A DNA stretch of 64,000 bases, from contig JAWZYV010011610.1 in NCBI GenBank assembly GCA_038373885.1, positions 620,001-684,000 of the forward strand. Reading direction: 5' to 3'. Positions 22,392 through 34,686 of the stretch are shown here, piece after piece. Under the pieces are notes generated by a model. That model saw only the letters and a list, made by a program, of their open reading frames with translations, was not told the origin of the DNA and searched no databases. Position 1 is the first letter of the stretch. The number at the start of each line of letters is the position of its first letter. Position numbers and translations under genes: made by a program. The stretch comes from Cheiracanthium punctorium. Taxonomy: Eukaryota > Arthropoda > Arachnida > Araneae > Cheiracanthiidae.

Positions 22392-22679
22392 TGGGCAGCA
22401 TGAGGGCGAAGTTGTCCGCGCTGTCCACCACGCCGACCTCGCTGACCGCCCGGCAGGAGTAGATGCCGTTGTCCGCTGCGGTCAGCCCGGCCACCTGCAG
22501 CCTCTTGTTTCGGAAGGAGACCCGCTCGTTCCGGAACATCCGCAGTCCGTTGTGGAACCACTCGAAGCGGACCTCGGAGCTGCCGTCCACTTTGCAGCGG
22601 AGGACCATCTCCCCGCCCTCGGACAGATCCTGGGCAGAGTCCGGGCTCTGGAGCTGCACCCGGGCCTGGTCGCCGATCC
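22392..22679 (-). CDS. Ptk7: PTK7 first visible Ig domain exon, strikingly GC-rich
   Basis: This 288-bp exon, phase 1 at both ends, has a strong acceptor (TTGTTGCGCAG at 22680-22690) and donor GTGAGT at 22391. It encodes IGDQARVQLQSPDSAQDLS, the Ig core MVLRCKVDGSSEVRFEWFHN (first cysteine and core tryptophan), GLTAADNGIYSCRAVSEVG (second cysteine) and SADNFALMLP. Unlike all other exons of this gene, it is rich in G and C at third codon positions, with abrupt AT-rich introns on both sides. Six Ig domains would be complete if the signal peptide is on the preceding exon. That exon was not found in the remaining 41 kb. Confidence 0.92.
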
Positions 22680-24012
22680 CTGCGCAACAAGAGGAGAAAG
22701 ATTAATTTCAGTAGACAAAATAGTAGAGTATTTTCTTCATAGTTTAGTTCAAAAATATATTATCTGTACAGTAACATTAAAAAAAAAAATGCCCAAGATA
22801 CGTGTGTGAAATAAATAATCAATTCTCCTTTTTACTTCCTCATAACATTTTCTTGTACACTCTGGCCTATGCACAATCACACTTCTCATACATCATACAA
22901 TACATGTAGCATTTTAAATTTTCTAGTGACATTAAGTAAAAAATAAATAAGCAATCAAATTTAAAAGAAATTTTGTGTAGATAATATTTTCTAGTTCTTT
23001 CACGTACTTTTAAGGAATACAGTAGCCCCTTTCCATAACACGGTAGATACGTTCCGTGTTATAGGGATCCGTGTTGTACGGGTCCTGAGCTAGACTTCAC
23101 CTCGAGTGTAAACCACGATGTTCAACCGCTGCATCACACCTTTGAGCAATTTATTTCACATTTCACTTAAATACTGCTTACTTGATACTACGAATGCATT
23201 AACCGAAACTTTTTTTGTGTGTGTTACGTCACAACAGCATTGCAGAAATAACTTAAATTTGCAACATGTCCAGATAATTACTAACAGTTACCGTTTTTGT
23301 CAGCCAAGAAAAAAGGCCCGTAGAATTTTGCTTGTGACACAAATCAAATCACTTTTGCTTAATATCTTAGCAACTGCGTAGTTTCATAGTTAACTTCACT
23401 TTCTCACATTCTGTTTCAAGTTTTCAAGATTGTTTTAAAAAATCCAAAATTCTCATTTTCAAACCTTTCATTTTCAGATAAATTTATGTTTTAAAATTTC
23501 AAAATGTTTTAAAAAGGAAGTTGTATTTATATGCTCAGATTTGTTACATAAGCACAATAATGTGAACTATAGTAAATTGTTTTCATAATGCATTGATTTG
23601 ATGTATATTATCATTTGTAATTCAAGAAATTATGACGTAAAATTCTGTAAAAATTATTAATTGAAGCCGTGTTTTGTTGGGACCGGGCTAAGGGCTGGGG
23701 TTTAGCAGCACAGTAGGACACTTCAGGGACTGTAACAGTCTTTAAACGAAATAGGTAGGCTGTCCCTGGAGGTAGTATCCTATAGTATCACCGTACTCTG
23801 TCATTATATCTTTTGAAAGAAAACTTAATATATTTTTCTTTAAATTCGTGTAGCACTTATTGTATAATATGCGTAATAATTTCGAAGGTATAAATTTTCA
23901 AATCCGGCCATTCAGTTGTGCAAACCCTGTATATTAATTTTTTATTAAATTATTTTATGTTCTCTAATGATAGAACATTAAATGTTTGAAGATACTCTTT
24001 TCAGTGGAACAC

Positions 24013-25415
24013 CCCAGACAGCACAGCAAACTTGCAGCAAGCTTGATTTATCAAGTCAATAAGCTTGAAAATTCCAGGCGTGTAAGCTTGATGCAAGCTT
24101 GAATCAAGTGTTCTAGTTTACACTAGCCCAGCTTGCATTAAGCTTGACATTTCAAGCTTAAAAAATTTTCCAAAAAAAAAAAAAAAAAATTCTAAATACA
24201 CGCCCGCGCCCCACATACTTTATTTTTCCGCGCATTTCCCCCCTCTATGTTGTAATTTTAAGCTGTTTCCATCGAGTGTCCGTGGCTAGAATAGAACCCG
24301 GGACCTTTCGGTTCGTAGCCGAGCGCGTTATCCATTCAGCCACCGGAGCCTTGTGCAGCTATGACTAAAGTTTGAAGTGAATTATTAAGCGGTTTTCTGG
24401 CCAGATTGATAAGTGGGCGATATGTTATTTATTTTTTTTTATTTTTCCATGGGATGCATCAAAATTAAAATAATTTTATGTGTGATTTAGAGACTACTAA
24501 TAGGGAAATAAACATAATATAAACTTAAGAGCAACACATGTTTTAAAACTTTCGCAACACTCATGAGCAATACTGCCGCTGGCCAAAATCGAGACAAACG
24601 ACTGATTTTGAAATCAATTTCGTAGTATAATTGTATTTTATTTTGAAGAATTTCCATATTTGGAAATATAGAATGGGTTTACTTACTTAACACAAATTTT
24701 GTGTCAAGTAATCTGAAATCAAAGAAACAGATAGTTAAACGTTACTTCGAAATGCTATATCACAGTTGCTAACATAACATGTATGGAATACAAACACTTT
24801 AGTCATTTTTGTAAATATTTCTTATAATAACAAATAATTGAAAAATTTTGTTATTTTTTAACGCTAAAAATTCTCTTTACAAATATGGTTAGTTATTTTC
24901 CTACATATTGCTATGCTATATCGATATAGAGCATTTCGAAGAATTAAAAATAAGTTTAAATTAATTTATACAAATGTAAATTTGAATTATTTTCATTGTT
25001 CATATTTTATAATTAAAAAAATATATTTAACTTCTGAATTTTTTTTTAATCCTTTGTAATTTTATTTTAAAACTACAAAAGTGTAAGATGTAAGATTTTT
25101 GGGCCCTAAAATCTGTAGGCCCTGGGCAGTTGCCCCGTTCGCCTTGCCGGTAATATGGCACTGGTAATAAAATAAACACATACTTTTACGAACTTTCAGC
25201 AAATTTGAGGACGCTAGACAATTTATGTCCAGTCTCTTTCACAGATGGCGCCATCAACGCTCCTTTAAAAAGGAAAAATCAAGCGAGTAGCAATTGCCAA
25301 TCTTAAATCAAGCTGCATTTAAGCTTGACAATTCAACTTGACTCCTGCAAGCTTGCATTAATGCGTCAAATTCAAAGAAATGTCAAGCTTGATTTAAGCT
25401 TATGTGCTGTCTGGG
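24013..25415. mobile_element. 1.4-kb transposon with subterminal AAGCTT clusters
   Basis: The inverted ends are CCCAGACAGCACA at 24013 and TGTGCTGTCTGGG ending at 25415 (one spacer base differs). Ten AAGCTT words fall in the two subterminal zones: six at 24039-24159 and four at 25321-25401. No transposase is present. The superfamily is unclear, because no convincing target duplication is left beyond a possible AC. A tRNA-like sequence lies inside it. Confidence 0.65.
24279..24350 (-). repeat. Degenerate tRNA-Arg(ACG)-like sequence, probably a SINE head
   Basis: On the minus strand it starts GGCTCCGGTGGCTGAATGG (acceptor, D arm, A box). It has a TCGG/CCGA anticodon stem with loop CTACGAA (anticodon ACG) and a B-box-like GGTTCTATTC. 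The T stem and the 3' acceptor strand do not pair, so a working tRNA is unlikely. Confidence 0.6.
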
Positions 25416-28400
25416 ACATGGCAAACACTTAAAAATAATTCGCAATAACTTTGTACAGAGGAATAACATAAACTGCGAAGCAATTGTTGCTTGTTTACGG
25501 CAGAGAGGCAATTGGGCGAATTCAAAATCATAAACTCTCCAAATTTGCTGCAGAGTGTAAAAAAGATCTGCCTGTCATCAGCCATTATACGAGAAAACAT
25601 CAGATTGAAAAATAGTTGTGAAATATAATAGTGATGCCGATAACACAAAGTTGTAATCATAGAATGAAAAATAATCAGTTTGCGTCTAGTTTATTGTGAT
25701 GCATTCATGAGTTAAAATACATGTCTGTTTAATTTAAGTTTATTTCGGCCCTTTAACTCCGAAATATCGTTCATTTTATTTATTTATTCATATACTTATT
25801 CTCCCTTTCTTATATTCCTGAAATTGCCAAGAAAAACCTGGGTTCGTTTGATTAAATTTTAATAACGAGCAGCACTAAAGTTGCTTATTACATGATTTTA
25901 GTAACGAGTGGTTTTGCCACCTTGCAAAGTTTTGCTTCCAACTGAAAAAAGTATGATCAAACACCGGCTCCAGCATAAAAAATATTTGACACAGGCTAAT
26001 GACTACACTAATGTTTTAACCCATAAGATTTTACAACGAACTATATGCTGATGGGTTAGTTTTTCGAATGTAGTCGGTTTAGGCAGACTTTAACGATTCA
26101 TAATTTAACAAGTCAACATTAAAATTAACTCTTTATCCAACTGTGCACAAGGCATATTTTTTTTATTGCTCCCCTATCCTTTCCTTTCTAGAGAAAAGAT
26201 AAATAAAAGGGAAGTAAAAGACGTCAACATCAAAAATAATGCAAATAGGATTCGGTGTCAATCGAGAGCCCGCGAAACAACATTCTACCTTTCCAACATA
26301 AATTATGCTGCACATACACCAAAATACCCCCTGCTCTGCCCTTCAAAGCAAAGAAACAATTTATCTAATGCCAAAAGGTGCACGGAGCCAGTAAAGACAA
26401 TCGGCAAAACAAGACTCAACACTGCTGACGATCATGTGGCTTATCCATTTGCAACAAGTTGGTACTTTCAAACATATTTCATACTTCATTAAAGCATGAC
26501 CCTCCACCACACACCGATCCGGGAAAGAAAAGAAAAATAGAGAACGCCTGCAGAGATTCTATTCTCCCCCCCCCCCCCATCTTTGCCTTATCGTTTATTT
26601 TTGTTAATGCACATTCTCTCTCTTAAAAAAAAAAAGATTGACTCCCCCCCCCCCCCCTTGAGGCTCGTCGAGGCTCGTCGTGATTGCCTCAGCCCCAATG
26701 GGAAACCGGGACGTTGAGGAATCAGCAAATCTTCCCTAGCCACGTAGTCTGTGGAGAGAGAATTTGCCGCCTTGTTATTCTGCGGACAGGTAGTATTTAG
26801 CCTGTCAGCCGAAGCCAGTTTGATGTTTCTTCTACTTAATCATCATCCAGATGGAGGAATTAAAAAACGAGTCATCTAAAACTGGAAACGTCTGGCATAC
26901 AAGAAGGAAAAGACATTTCAACAATGTCCGCCCCAAAAAAAGAGCGGGTTCCTCCGCTTGTTGGAATTCTCGAGGTCTGTAAATACCCCTCTTGGACTTG
27001 CCACGCCCTCGTCAAAAGGGCCTACGCACTAAAAATCCACAAATCTTCTTGGAGAAGATCATAATTATAATTTGCTCTATCATCGACTGGAGTAATTGGC
27101 CCTCCGTGGCAAAAGCAAACAAGAGAGATAAGTGTGCCCACGACAGTGGCTGGATTTGCTTACCACTACCGTATGCACACAAGACGCGACGTACATCTTT
27201 AAGCGGCAAAGAAAAAGGCCAATCGAGCTGTTTAGTTAACACAATGTAAATGTTCAATCCTCCGCTTCCACCGAGATAAAGAATCGGAAATTCATTAGCT
27301 TGTTTTCGTGTAGTAATTATAAGAATGGGTGGGAGGTTCGGGTAGTGCATGCAATGTTGTCGCCGCTAAAGAAAATTGAATTTGCGTTATCCCGTGTTTA
27401 TGAAAATGAATTAGTACCTTGTGCTGGGATGGAATCGCAAATCAATTTGCTTTGATGGAGAAGGAAGTAAAGATGCAATCAGTATCAGAAGGCATTGTTT
27501 CAGTTGTGGAGGGGAGGGGGGGACTATTTCGTTCGAGAAATTTTCAGTTTTAATTTAACAGAGTAATTCAAACTCGCTGAAACATGTCTTTTGCGCGGAG
27601 ATAGGGAAATTAATTTTCCTGGCACGCAGGAAGCCATCTATTTTTAGTGTACATAGGGACTATAAAGAGCTATGCTTTTGTGGAGATTGCGCTAATGTAC
27701 ACATGATTTGCCAAACATATACTACGTTTGATAATGAGTTCGATTGGCCGCCCATTGGGTGACCCCATAAAAAAATGGCAACAATAGATTCGGGCAGTTG
27801 TAGTGGACAATGCCTAATCGGCAAATACCCGCCCGTTAAAAAAAATAATTATGAGTTCGATTTGAACATAACTGAAATCTAATGAAATACTTGAATAACA
27901 CTGAATCAATCACTGAAGTGGTTAAAAGAAGAAATACAACTTACAGAAGTTTTTTTTTTTTTTTTTTTTTTAATATCAGAGTTTAAAACTCTCACTGAAG
28001 GGGGAAACAGTATCAGCAAATAAATTCTCAGAATAAAAGTAAATGCAGAGGAAGAAAATAAATTGCTGCTAGTGTACTAAAAAAATAAACAAAACAAGCA
28101 AAAAAGTTCAAAAACAAATAAAAGTAATTACACAACTCTCATGGACCAGAAGGATGAAAAAGAAATCACCTGAATGATCATCAGGAAAGAAGTTAAAAAA
28201 AAAAAAAAAAAAAAAAGAGAATAGAATCTCAAAAACGCCGATAAAAAGAATAAAAGCCCCAGTAAGAATAAAAATGAAGAATTGGAAATCGTGCAAATAA
28301 AAAAGGAAACACATGGAATTACTTTCAAGTAAAGCAGAAAAAGAAAAAAAGCATGAAATGCAATTTTGCGTAAGCAAAAAAACCTGCAGTAAAGTTTTGC

Positions 28401-29752
28401 GTGCCACCAAGTTAATTGGGCACATCTTGGAAGACATGCAAGCGGAAATAATCAAAAGGACCGTTTTGAGTGAAATATATACGCATTAAAAGGCATTTTA
28501 ATCTTTAAATCATAAACACTTACGGTTATTTTTGATTCAGCAGGTGGGGTTAGTGGCGAGGTTAGAAATTTTACTTTGCGTTTTTTCTATTGCCTCTATT
28601 TAGATAGAGCATTTAAATAAATCATTTAAAAGTTAAGTGATTTTTGTTTTTTAGAAATTGCACACATTTATTGAATAGTGATTACGAGTTCATGAAACTG
28701 TCGCATGATGGTATTAAAGTATTCGGTATCATATTCACAATTTTGGATAAAGGTATCTTACAAGAAAAAAATTACAAATGCGGACGCGCAAGTTTTTCGC
28801 CACGATTGGCGACGATAGAAATTTTAATTTTGTGCAGTTTCTATTGCTGGTATTCATAAAGAATGAAGTAAATTGATTAGCCTCCTAGTAAGAATTTCAC
28901 AAAAACGCTGTAGTGTATTTCGTCTGAAAAACTAACACCCCCCCCCCCCCCAAAAAAAAAAAAAAAAAAATTCAACATTCTTCATGTTGAATTTTCAAGG
29001 GATTGCTTAATGTCGAAATATAGATGCTCATAATTTGCCACAGTATTGAATATACAAATACATGACCTTAACGGTGTTATTCGAAAAAATCATGTGATTT
29101 TGGTACATAATTACAAATAAACTAATTATGCCAGGCACTTCAAAATTTTGAAGCTGTCTCTTTACAAGCTGTATTACAAACTGCGAAGACAAGTCGATCT
29201 GTATCGGTTTCAAAACTTTTAGAAAAAATTCTTAAAAATCGGAAATTTTCGCAAAGCGCTTCACTCTTCGAAATATCTTGTAGCTCAGATCCATGTTTAA
29301 GAATATTTTCTGAAAATTTCACAAAAGCCACAGCGTTTTCGCTTATCGCAGTGTGTAAAGCAGCTTATGAAGAACCATCTGGAATTTTTTGGAGACCATG
29401 GTGCTATTAGTTTATTTCAATTTGTGTACCAAGACTAAAAACAGAGTTCTTTTTTTTCGAAGAACAGCCTTAACTAGCGAGGTCGAACGGGCACCGAGAT
29501 GAAGGGGGCGTGAGAGGACACAGAAATTAAGGTTTGTCCGTGATGAAGGGGGCGCCAAAATTAAGGTCTGCCTCTGGTAACAAACTTTAGTTACGATACT
29601 GTATAGATGTAACTAGCACAGGCAAGAGCTGTAGTTGAGTGCTAGTAAATTAATGCGATATGTCAGCAGACTTGTCAGCAGACTGTTCGTCATTGACGTG
29701 TTACATGCTGAAAGTAATAGTAGAGGCTATTTGCTGAAAACTGGATCGCATG
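25416..29752. other. Non-repetitive stretch without recognised gene
   Basis: About 26150-27350 is less AT-rich than its surroundings and has few repeats. It includes a GAGGCTCGTC tandem pair near 26657. It could hold regulatory DNA or an untranslated exon, but no splice-bounded coding exon is convincing. Poly-C, poly-T and poly-A tracts occur near 26567, 27950, 28197 and 28940. Confidence 0.5.
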
Positions 29753-29760
29753 TTCTAAAG

Positions 29761-30047
29761 CAGTGGTTCCCAATCGTTTATCATTGTGCTTCCTCCCAAA
29801 GAATAACTTACTATCCCCCTTCTTCCCACATTCCTCAGCATACATACACTTTTTTATTCTTCAACCATGAATATTGAATAAACATTTTAAGCGAAAATAG
29901 GTACGTTTTGGAGAAAAAGTAAAAATAAAAATGATGATTTGGTAAAACATGAATTATCACTCTCTTTGCCCGTTTGCCAGCGCCACCCCACCTGCAAACG
30001 CTGTGCGCCCTTCAAGGGGCACGCGCCGCACCGCTTGGGAACCGCTG
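29761..30047. mobile_element. 287-bp hAT-type MITE, perfect 8-bp target duplication
   Basis: CAGTGGTTCCCAATCG at 29761 and TTGGGAACCGCTG ending 30047 are inverted ends. TTCTAAAG is duplicated exactly at 29753-29760 and 30048-30055. This terminus type is common in hAT elements. It carries no coding sequence. Confidence 0.9.
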
Positions 30048-30183
30048 TTCTAAAGCACTACCGGACGATGGGGATATGCGGACCATATTTGTACGTTTAC
30101 ACTAACTACTGGACCACAACCTCTCATAGAACCATAATACCAAAATTTTAAATTTTCTATAAAGGTCTTAGTGTAAAGTTTAT

Positions 30184-30496
30184 TTAACCCTTTAACGCGC
30201 AGTATTCCCGCTCTGGGAACACCAAACTCTGACGTTTTGACTGTTGCAAGTCACGAAGAATAGATTTGATTTCTATTAAAATAGTTGCGGGTGACATAGC
30301 TCCACGAGAATCCTTTACTTCTTAGCAAGTCATTTCCCGTAAAAAAAATGGTCACGATTATTTTTAATACCACTGACATCTGCTGAAAAATGGAAGAATG
30401 CGAGAACAGCTGGATAGATTGACCAATGCTGAAAAAAAAGGGCAACGGCTGCTCTTTTTTTCAGCATTGGGAAAGGATTGCGCCTCAAAGCGTTAA
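30184..30496. mobile_element. piggyBac-like MITE, copy 1
   Basis: TTAA borders lie at 30184-30187 and 30493-30496. The left end is TTAACCCTTTAACGCGC, and the right end is the inverse of TTAACGCTTTGAGGCGC. The central part of the family consensus is deleted. TTAA targets plus CCCTTT ends are the piggyBac signature. Confidence 0.85.
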
Positions 30497-31247
30497 ATGG
30501 TTAGAAGCAATATTAACTTGGAGGATTACGCTGAAATCAGTTTGTGCAAAAACAGGGGGGAAATACAATTCGTTAAATAAAGCACCTTGGCATACATAAC
30601 AAATTACAGTGCAAGCTTTTATTACAACAACGTTAACAAATAAAATAAAATGAAATAATACTTTTGGTGAAATGAAAAAGCCAAAGGGCAAACGCAGAAC
30701 ACTAATTATTCCGATCAGCTGATAACCCGGCAATAATGATGGGAAAGAACCAAATTACGCGGATGATTAATGGGAAGACAGGACGATCAAATTTTATATT
30801 TTACATCACGAAAGAGGGAGGAGAAATAAATTGCTGAGCGTAACGATTTTAAGAGAAAAAAGGTTATTGTTTAGCTGCTCAAGCATGTTCGAAAACAATG
30901 AAGAGGCCACCATGTATTGCGTTCGAAAGAGCCTATATGCAGGACAGTACATAGTTTTGGAATAAATAATAGTGATTAAGCGCAGTAACACTGAATAGTA
31001 TATGACCATACACATTAAAAGATGCGTATAAGCTCTTTATTGAAGTCCTGAGCTTCTAAGTTTCTATAATTGGTGAAGAGCACGCCAGAACAGATTCTGA
31101 GCGACATAAAGGTTGGGGCACTTCTTTGCAGAAGAGACAATTTGGTATCCGTAACGTCATACATGAAAATAGCTTTTGTTGTATGTATACTATACGCCAT
31201 TTTTTATTTTTCTATGAATGACTTTTTTTTCTTTTGTTGTATTTGAG

Positions 31248-31307
31248 AAGCTATTTAAAGGCTAAATTTATATACACAAGCTATTTAAAGGCTAAATTTA
31301 TATACAC
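31248..31307. repeat. 30-bp exact tandem duplication
   Basis: Two identical adjacent 30-bp units start AAGCTATTTAAAGGC at 31248 and 31278. This is a simple local duplication. Confidence 0.9.
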
Positions 31308-31739
31308 AGGACACTAAACAGTAATTACACTCAGGTGGACGAACATCTAGAACTGGCCTAGTTCACATCTATAGAATTTTTTAATTACTGTTATATAAAG
31401 ATATTGTCAGTTATTGTTATATAAAGGCATAGTTATATTCTGTATAAATTGACATGCATGATCTGATGGTTTCTTTGTTTGCCAGTGGAGAGGATAGCTC
31501 ACATCATCAAATGAGTCGTTTAGAGCTACATGCGTCTTTCCTTTAGTTTCCCGCCACAATTTGGAGCCTCATCAGAGAGAGTGACTTCTGAATATTGGAA
31601 CCCCTTTGGAAACTGCTAGCGACCGCCGAAGAAACTTTCGGAACCACGGATTTACATGGTGGTCTTCAGTGATATATCGAAATAGAACCCCGCACTGCCG
31701 GTTATCTCTCCAATGCCGTAACCACAAAGTGGGGTGACC

Positions 31740-31915
31740 ACAGAGTGAGGACTTTTTTTTACGAAGTTCTAACACGCGTTCGCGTTAAATCGGGAGAAAA
31801 TCATTCCAAACTCCACACCGTTAGATCGATGGCCCAGTGACAAGCCCGAACCCAGAACCTTCACACTTCAGCCATCTACCACGTTCAATATATGCAATAG
31901 GCCATGGCGGGGCTA
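31740..31915 (-). mobile_element. tRNA-derived SINE copy
   Basis: On the minus strand the head (31915 to about 31835) has an A-box-like GCCATGGCCTATTG and B-box-like AAGGTTCTGGGTTCG. The body then reads GATCTAACGGTGTGG and TTTTCTCCCGATTTAACG with GTGTTAGAAC. The same body words occur at 37440-37510 and 44130-44180. Borders are approximate. Confidence 0.6.
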
Positions 31916-31999
31916 ATTGCACACATACAGACAAATATCTAAAAAGTGGTCTGCCTCAAATGAGCCCTTCTCTAGGTATTTCATTGTCTGTGGCTGTTA

Positions 32000-32585
32000 A
32001 AATGACGCCTAGAAGTACTTAAAAGTAGTCTTTGCACCCTACTCAACATAACTCCTGAACAGTATGCATAATACCCAAAAGCGGCAGGTGAATCGATGTA
32101 ATTGCATAATTAAGATGCAGCGCACAGTAGTTACAATGAATAATGTTGGGAAATTCCCACGTCGTGATGACGTTCTGCGTGGTGTTCGTCGTCATGGCAA
32201 CAGCAACTGCACAACTAACAACAGGCAAATCTACACACGAACAAATTTACTTAAGTATTGCAAGTGCATTTCCGAATATAAGTTTTGGTCAGCAAGAAAT
32301 TTGTATAATTTACAGAAAACGCAATTTTACTGACTTTTCAGAGTACAGATGGCAGCACCAAAATTTATCATTTTTCTTTGCCCCATCAACAAGTGCTAGG
32401 TGGCATCAATAGGGGAATAAAGTCTAGAAACAAATAATTTGCGCAGTCAATTGCCTCCTTAGACAGCAGGGTGTCTACCTGTCAGGAGGCAAAACTAGTA
32501 TCATTAGTAGCCTCAGGGACATAAAAAAGTAACTAGCCACTTTCTTAATTTTAGTTGCCAAAATAGCAGCATTTTCTTAGGAGGA

Positions 32586-32620
<35 letters not shown>

Positions 32621-32721
32621 GAGGAGAAAAAGCTTATATAACCTAAACAGAATAGATAGTAGAGCAAAATGTTACCGTAAACCACCACTTTATTTATTTA
32701 TTTTTTTAAACTAGGTTTTCT

Positions 32722-32757
<36 letters not shown>

Positions 32758-33750
32758 CTATCCGCTGCGATGCCAGCTTTGCGCAGCTGCATCAAACATT
32801 TTTTAAACCCTGAATTCGACAAAAAACCTCACGACATTCCGAAATAATAACATGATCATTATCCACAACCTCATTTTCGTAAAAACATGCAACAGGTTGT
32901 TTTTTTTTTTCTTTTGAGCACAATTTGGCTGTCAATATCTCTACAACCCCATGTAATGTCAACTTTTTTTTTTTTTTTTCCTTGGTACATATTGTGATTA
33001 GCCTATTGGTATATTTCCATTAACTACTTGTTCGCTACTGGAAAATAATCGAGCTTTTCTGGCGATTCACTTGAGAAACAAAAATTCCTTACAGTTAACT
33101 TGTAGTCGCAAAACTTTTAACCTCTTTTCCGAAATTTCTTGCGGGGGAAAAAGATATCCTCATTTCATGTGTAATACTTTATTAATTAATAAATATTAAA
33201 ATTGCAAGCTTTGTTTCTAATATGCTCTATACAAACAGATCTAACAATATTCTAGTGAATGTTTCCTGTTCCGGTATAATATGTTTGCCTGTAAAACTGT
33301 TTTGCCTTTATGCAACGCCTAATGTAAGGAAGCTACCACTTTTCTCGATTCCTTGTGTTCGACGATGAAATAACAATAAATAAACAGATAAATAAGGGAA
33401 TTGACTCTAAAAACTAATTGTACTGTTATGAAACACAGAAAAAATTGTTTTGTAAACGCTATTAGAAGAAAATGATTATTTATGCCAGCAGTCAGGTTTC
33501 TTTTTTCTAAATAAAATTAATATTCAATGTAATCATTGAATGTAACGTACAACAGTTGAGTAAGAAAGTAAATTTAAGTACCCATAACATATATGGTTAA
33601 AGCTTTTATAAAAGTCATAAGCATCACTTTTGAAAAGCTTTTTTTTTTTAAAGGCCATGTGATCTGAAAAGTATGTAAAACGACCCATTAATGCTCGCTG
33701 CGATTTATTCGCAGACCTGTTTTGAATTTGAAGTCTAAATAAACGTATGA
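32000..33750. other. No recognised feature
   Basis: This is AT-rich sequence with long poly-T (32590-32619) and poly-A (32726-32753) runs and several T-rich stretches. I see no gene or classifiable repeat. Confidence 0.6.
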
Positions 33751-33751
33751 A

Positions 33752-33952
33752 TTAACCCTTTAACTTTTTTGACGCAGCTGGCTGTGCAGCCAGCTGTCGT
33801 AAAAAAAAAAAAAAAAAAAAAAAAGGGTCTCTAGATCTGTGGCACGCGATGAACGTTTCGATCGTCCGCCACCTTGATGGTAGTTAAGTCGAGCGATGGC
33901 AACGGCTGCCCTTATTTCAGCATTGGGAAAGGGTTGCGCCCCAAAGGGTTAA
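33752..33952. mobile_element. piggyBac-like MITE, copy 2 (half deleted)
   Basis: TTAA borders are at 33752-33755 and 33949-33952, with ends TTAACCCTTTAACT and CCAAAGGGTTAA. It keeps the central GCAGCTGGCTGTGC palindrome and the right half (TCTAGATCTGTGGCACGCGA and following) but lacks most of the left half. Confidence 0.85.
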
Positions 33953-34139
33953 TAACGCTGATCCTAACAATGTTCAAAACAATTTTTTTAATATTATTAG
34001 ATCGGGCGTAGTAATGCGCTCAGCGAAGCATAAAAATAAATATCTGGATATTTGTTTGAACACACTTTTCATATGTCAGCTATATAAAATACATATATAA
34101 ACTTCACTTCCCCCCTTTTTTTCTAGATTCTCGGAAATA

Positions 34140-34495
34140 TAATGTGGAATTACGGCCGATTATCTACGAGAGATCACGGCTGAAGGAGGATGCCCTCCGT
34201 GGGGGTCTATCTAAGGGATCCTAAGCCGCATTTACAAGAAGTTTCGGAGAAAACCACGTCTAGATTCTTGGATGCAGGTGCGAAATGAATAACTTTTATC
34301 GATATAACATGGATTTTTGTGTGTAGATCTAGGGAGACAGATTTTGTAAACGGAGCACTATTTTGAGGTGTATCCATTTTGTTTGTTAGTTTGTGGGATT
34401 ACGGCCAATTATCCACACTAGGGATTTAGGCCAAGGGGGGGGGGACGCTTCGTGGGGGTCTTTATAGAGGGATCCTAACCCGTATTTACGCTAAG
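34140..34495. repeat. Two headless SINE-body copies
   Basis: Segments at about 34140-34260 and 34390-34495 share ATTACGGCC(G/A)ATTATC, GTGGGGGTCT and GGGATCCTAA with the SINE at 2935-3178. They lack the tRNA-like head. The second is interrupted by the hAT MITE at 34496. Confidence 0.5.
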
Positions 34496-34657
34496 CAGTG
34501 GCGTAGCTAGAAATTTTTCATGAAGGGAGGGGGTGCGACCACTGCAACTCACATATATGCATACATGTGTGTGATAAGAGAGTGAAGAATATACATTTTG
34601 TATTGCAAAAAATTTCTCATGAGGGGTTAGGACCCCCCCCCCTTGGCTACGCCCCTG
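34496..34657. mobile_element. 162-bp hAT-type MITE, perfect 8-bp target duplication
   Basis: The ends are CAGTGGCGTAGCTAG and TTGGCTACGCCCCTG. ACGCTAAG is duplicated at 34488-34495 and 34658-34665. The interior matches the MITE at 17797-17971 (poly-C, CATATATG and TGAAGAATATACATTTTG words). Confidence 0.9.
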
Positions 34658-34686
34658 ACGCTAAGGTATACCCATTTAGAATAGAT

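Larger units (their letters stand above)
1..22679 (-). other. Ptk7: PTK7/off-track-like receptor pseudokinase gene, span of the eleven visible exons
   Basis: Eleven minus-strand exons join into one reading frame of about 929 codons; every junction has AG acceptor and GT donor signals. Phases run 1-1 through the Ig exons (phase 2 inside the split Ig2), 1 through the membrane and juxtamembrane exons, and 0 between the two kinase exons. Domain order is six Ig domains, one membrane helix, a basic juxtamembrane segment and a tyrosine-kinase-like domain. This is the plan of PTK7 (vertebrates) and Otk (insects), Wnt and planar-polarity co-receptors at the cell surface. Vertebrate PTK7 has seven Ig domains, so one may be missing here, or an upstream Ig exon was not seen. 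The signal peptide exon and the last stretch of the kinase domain are outside what can be read. Confidence 0.93.

Noticed and set aside
22388..22718. Overlapping GC-rich frames in other phases at the first Ig exon
   Set aside because: High GC removes stop codons in all frames; only the frame with the Ig pattern and phase 1 splice sites is real.
23022..23720. Possible pogo-like MITE starting CAGTAGCCCCTTTCC
   Set aside because: Only one end is convincing; the supposed partner near 23690-23720 does not match well enough.
24279..24350. Functional tRNA-Arg gene
   Set aside because: The T stem and the 3' acceptor strand do not pair, so it is treated as a degenerate tRNA-like repeat.
27012..27350. 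112-residue frame as a candidate upstream PTK7 exon
   Set aside because: It has no signal peptide, no Ig cysteine/tryptophan pattern and no splice sites in phase with 22679.
28108..28455. 115-residue minus-strand frame rich in Phe, Ile and Leu
   Set aside because: It comes from A-rich sequence including a poly-A run; the hydrophobic content is a composition artefact.
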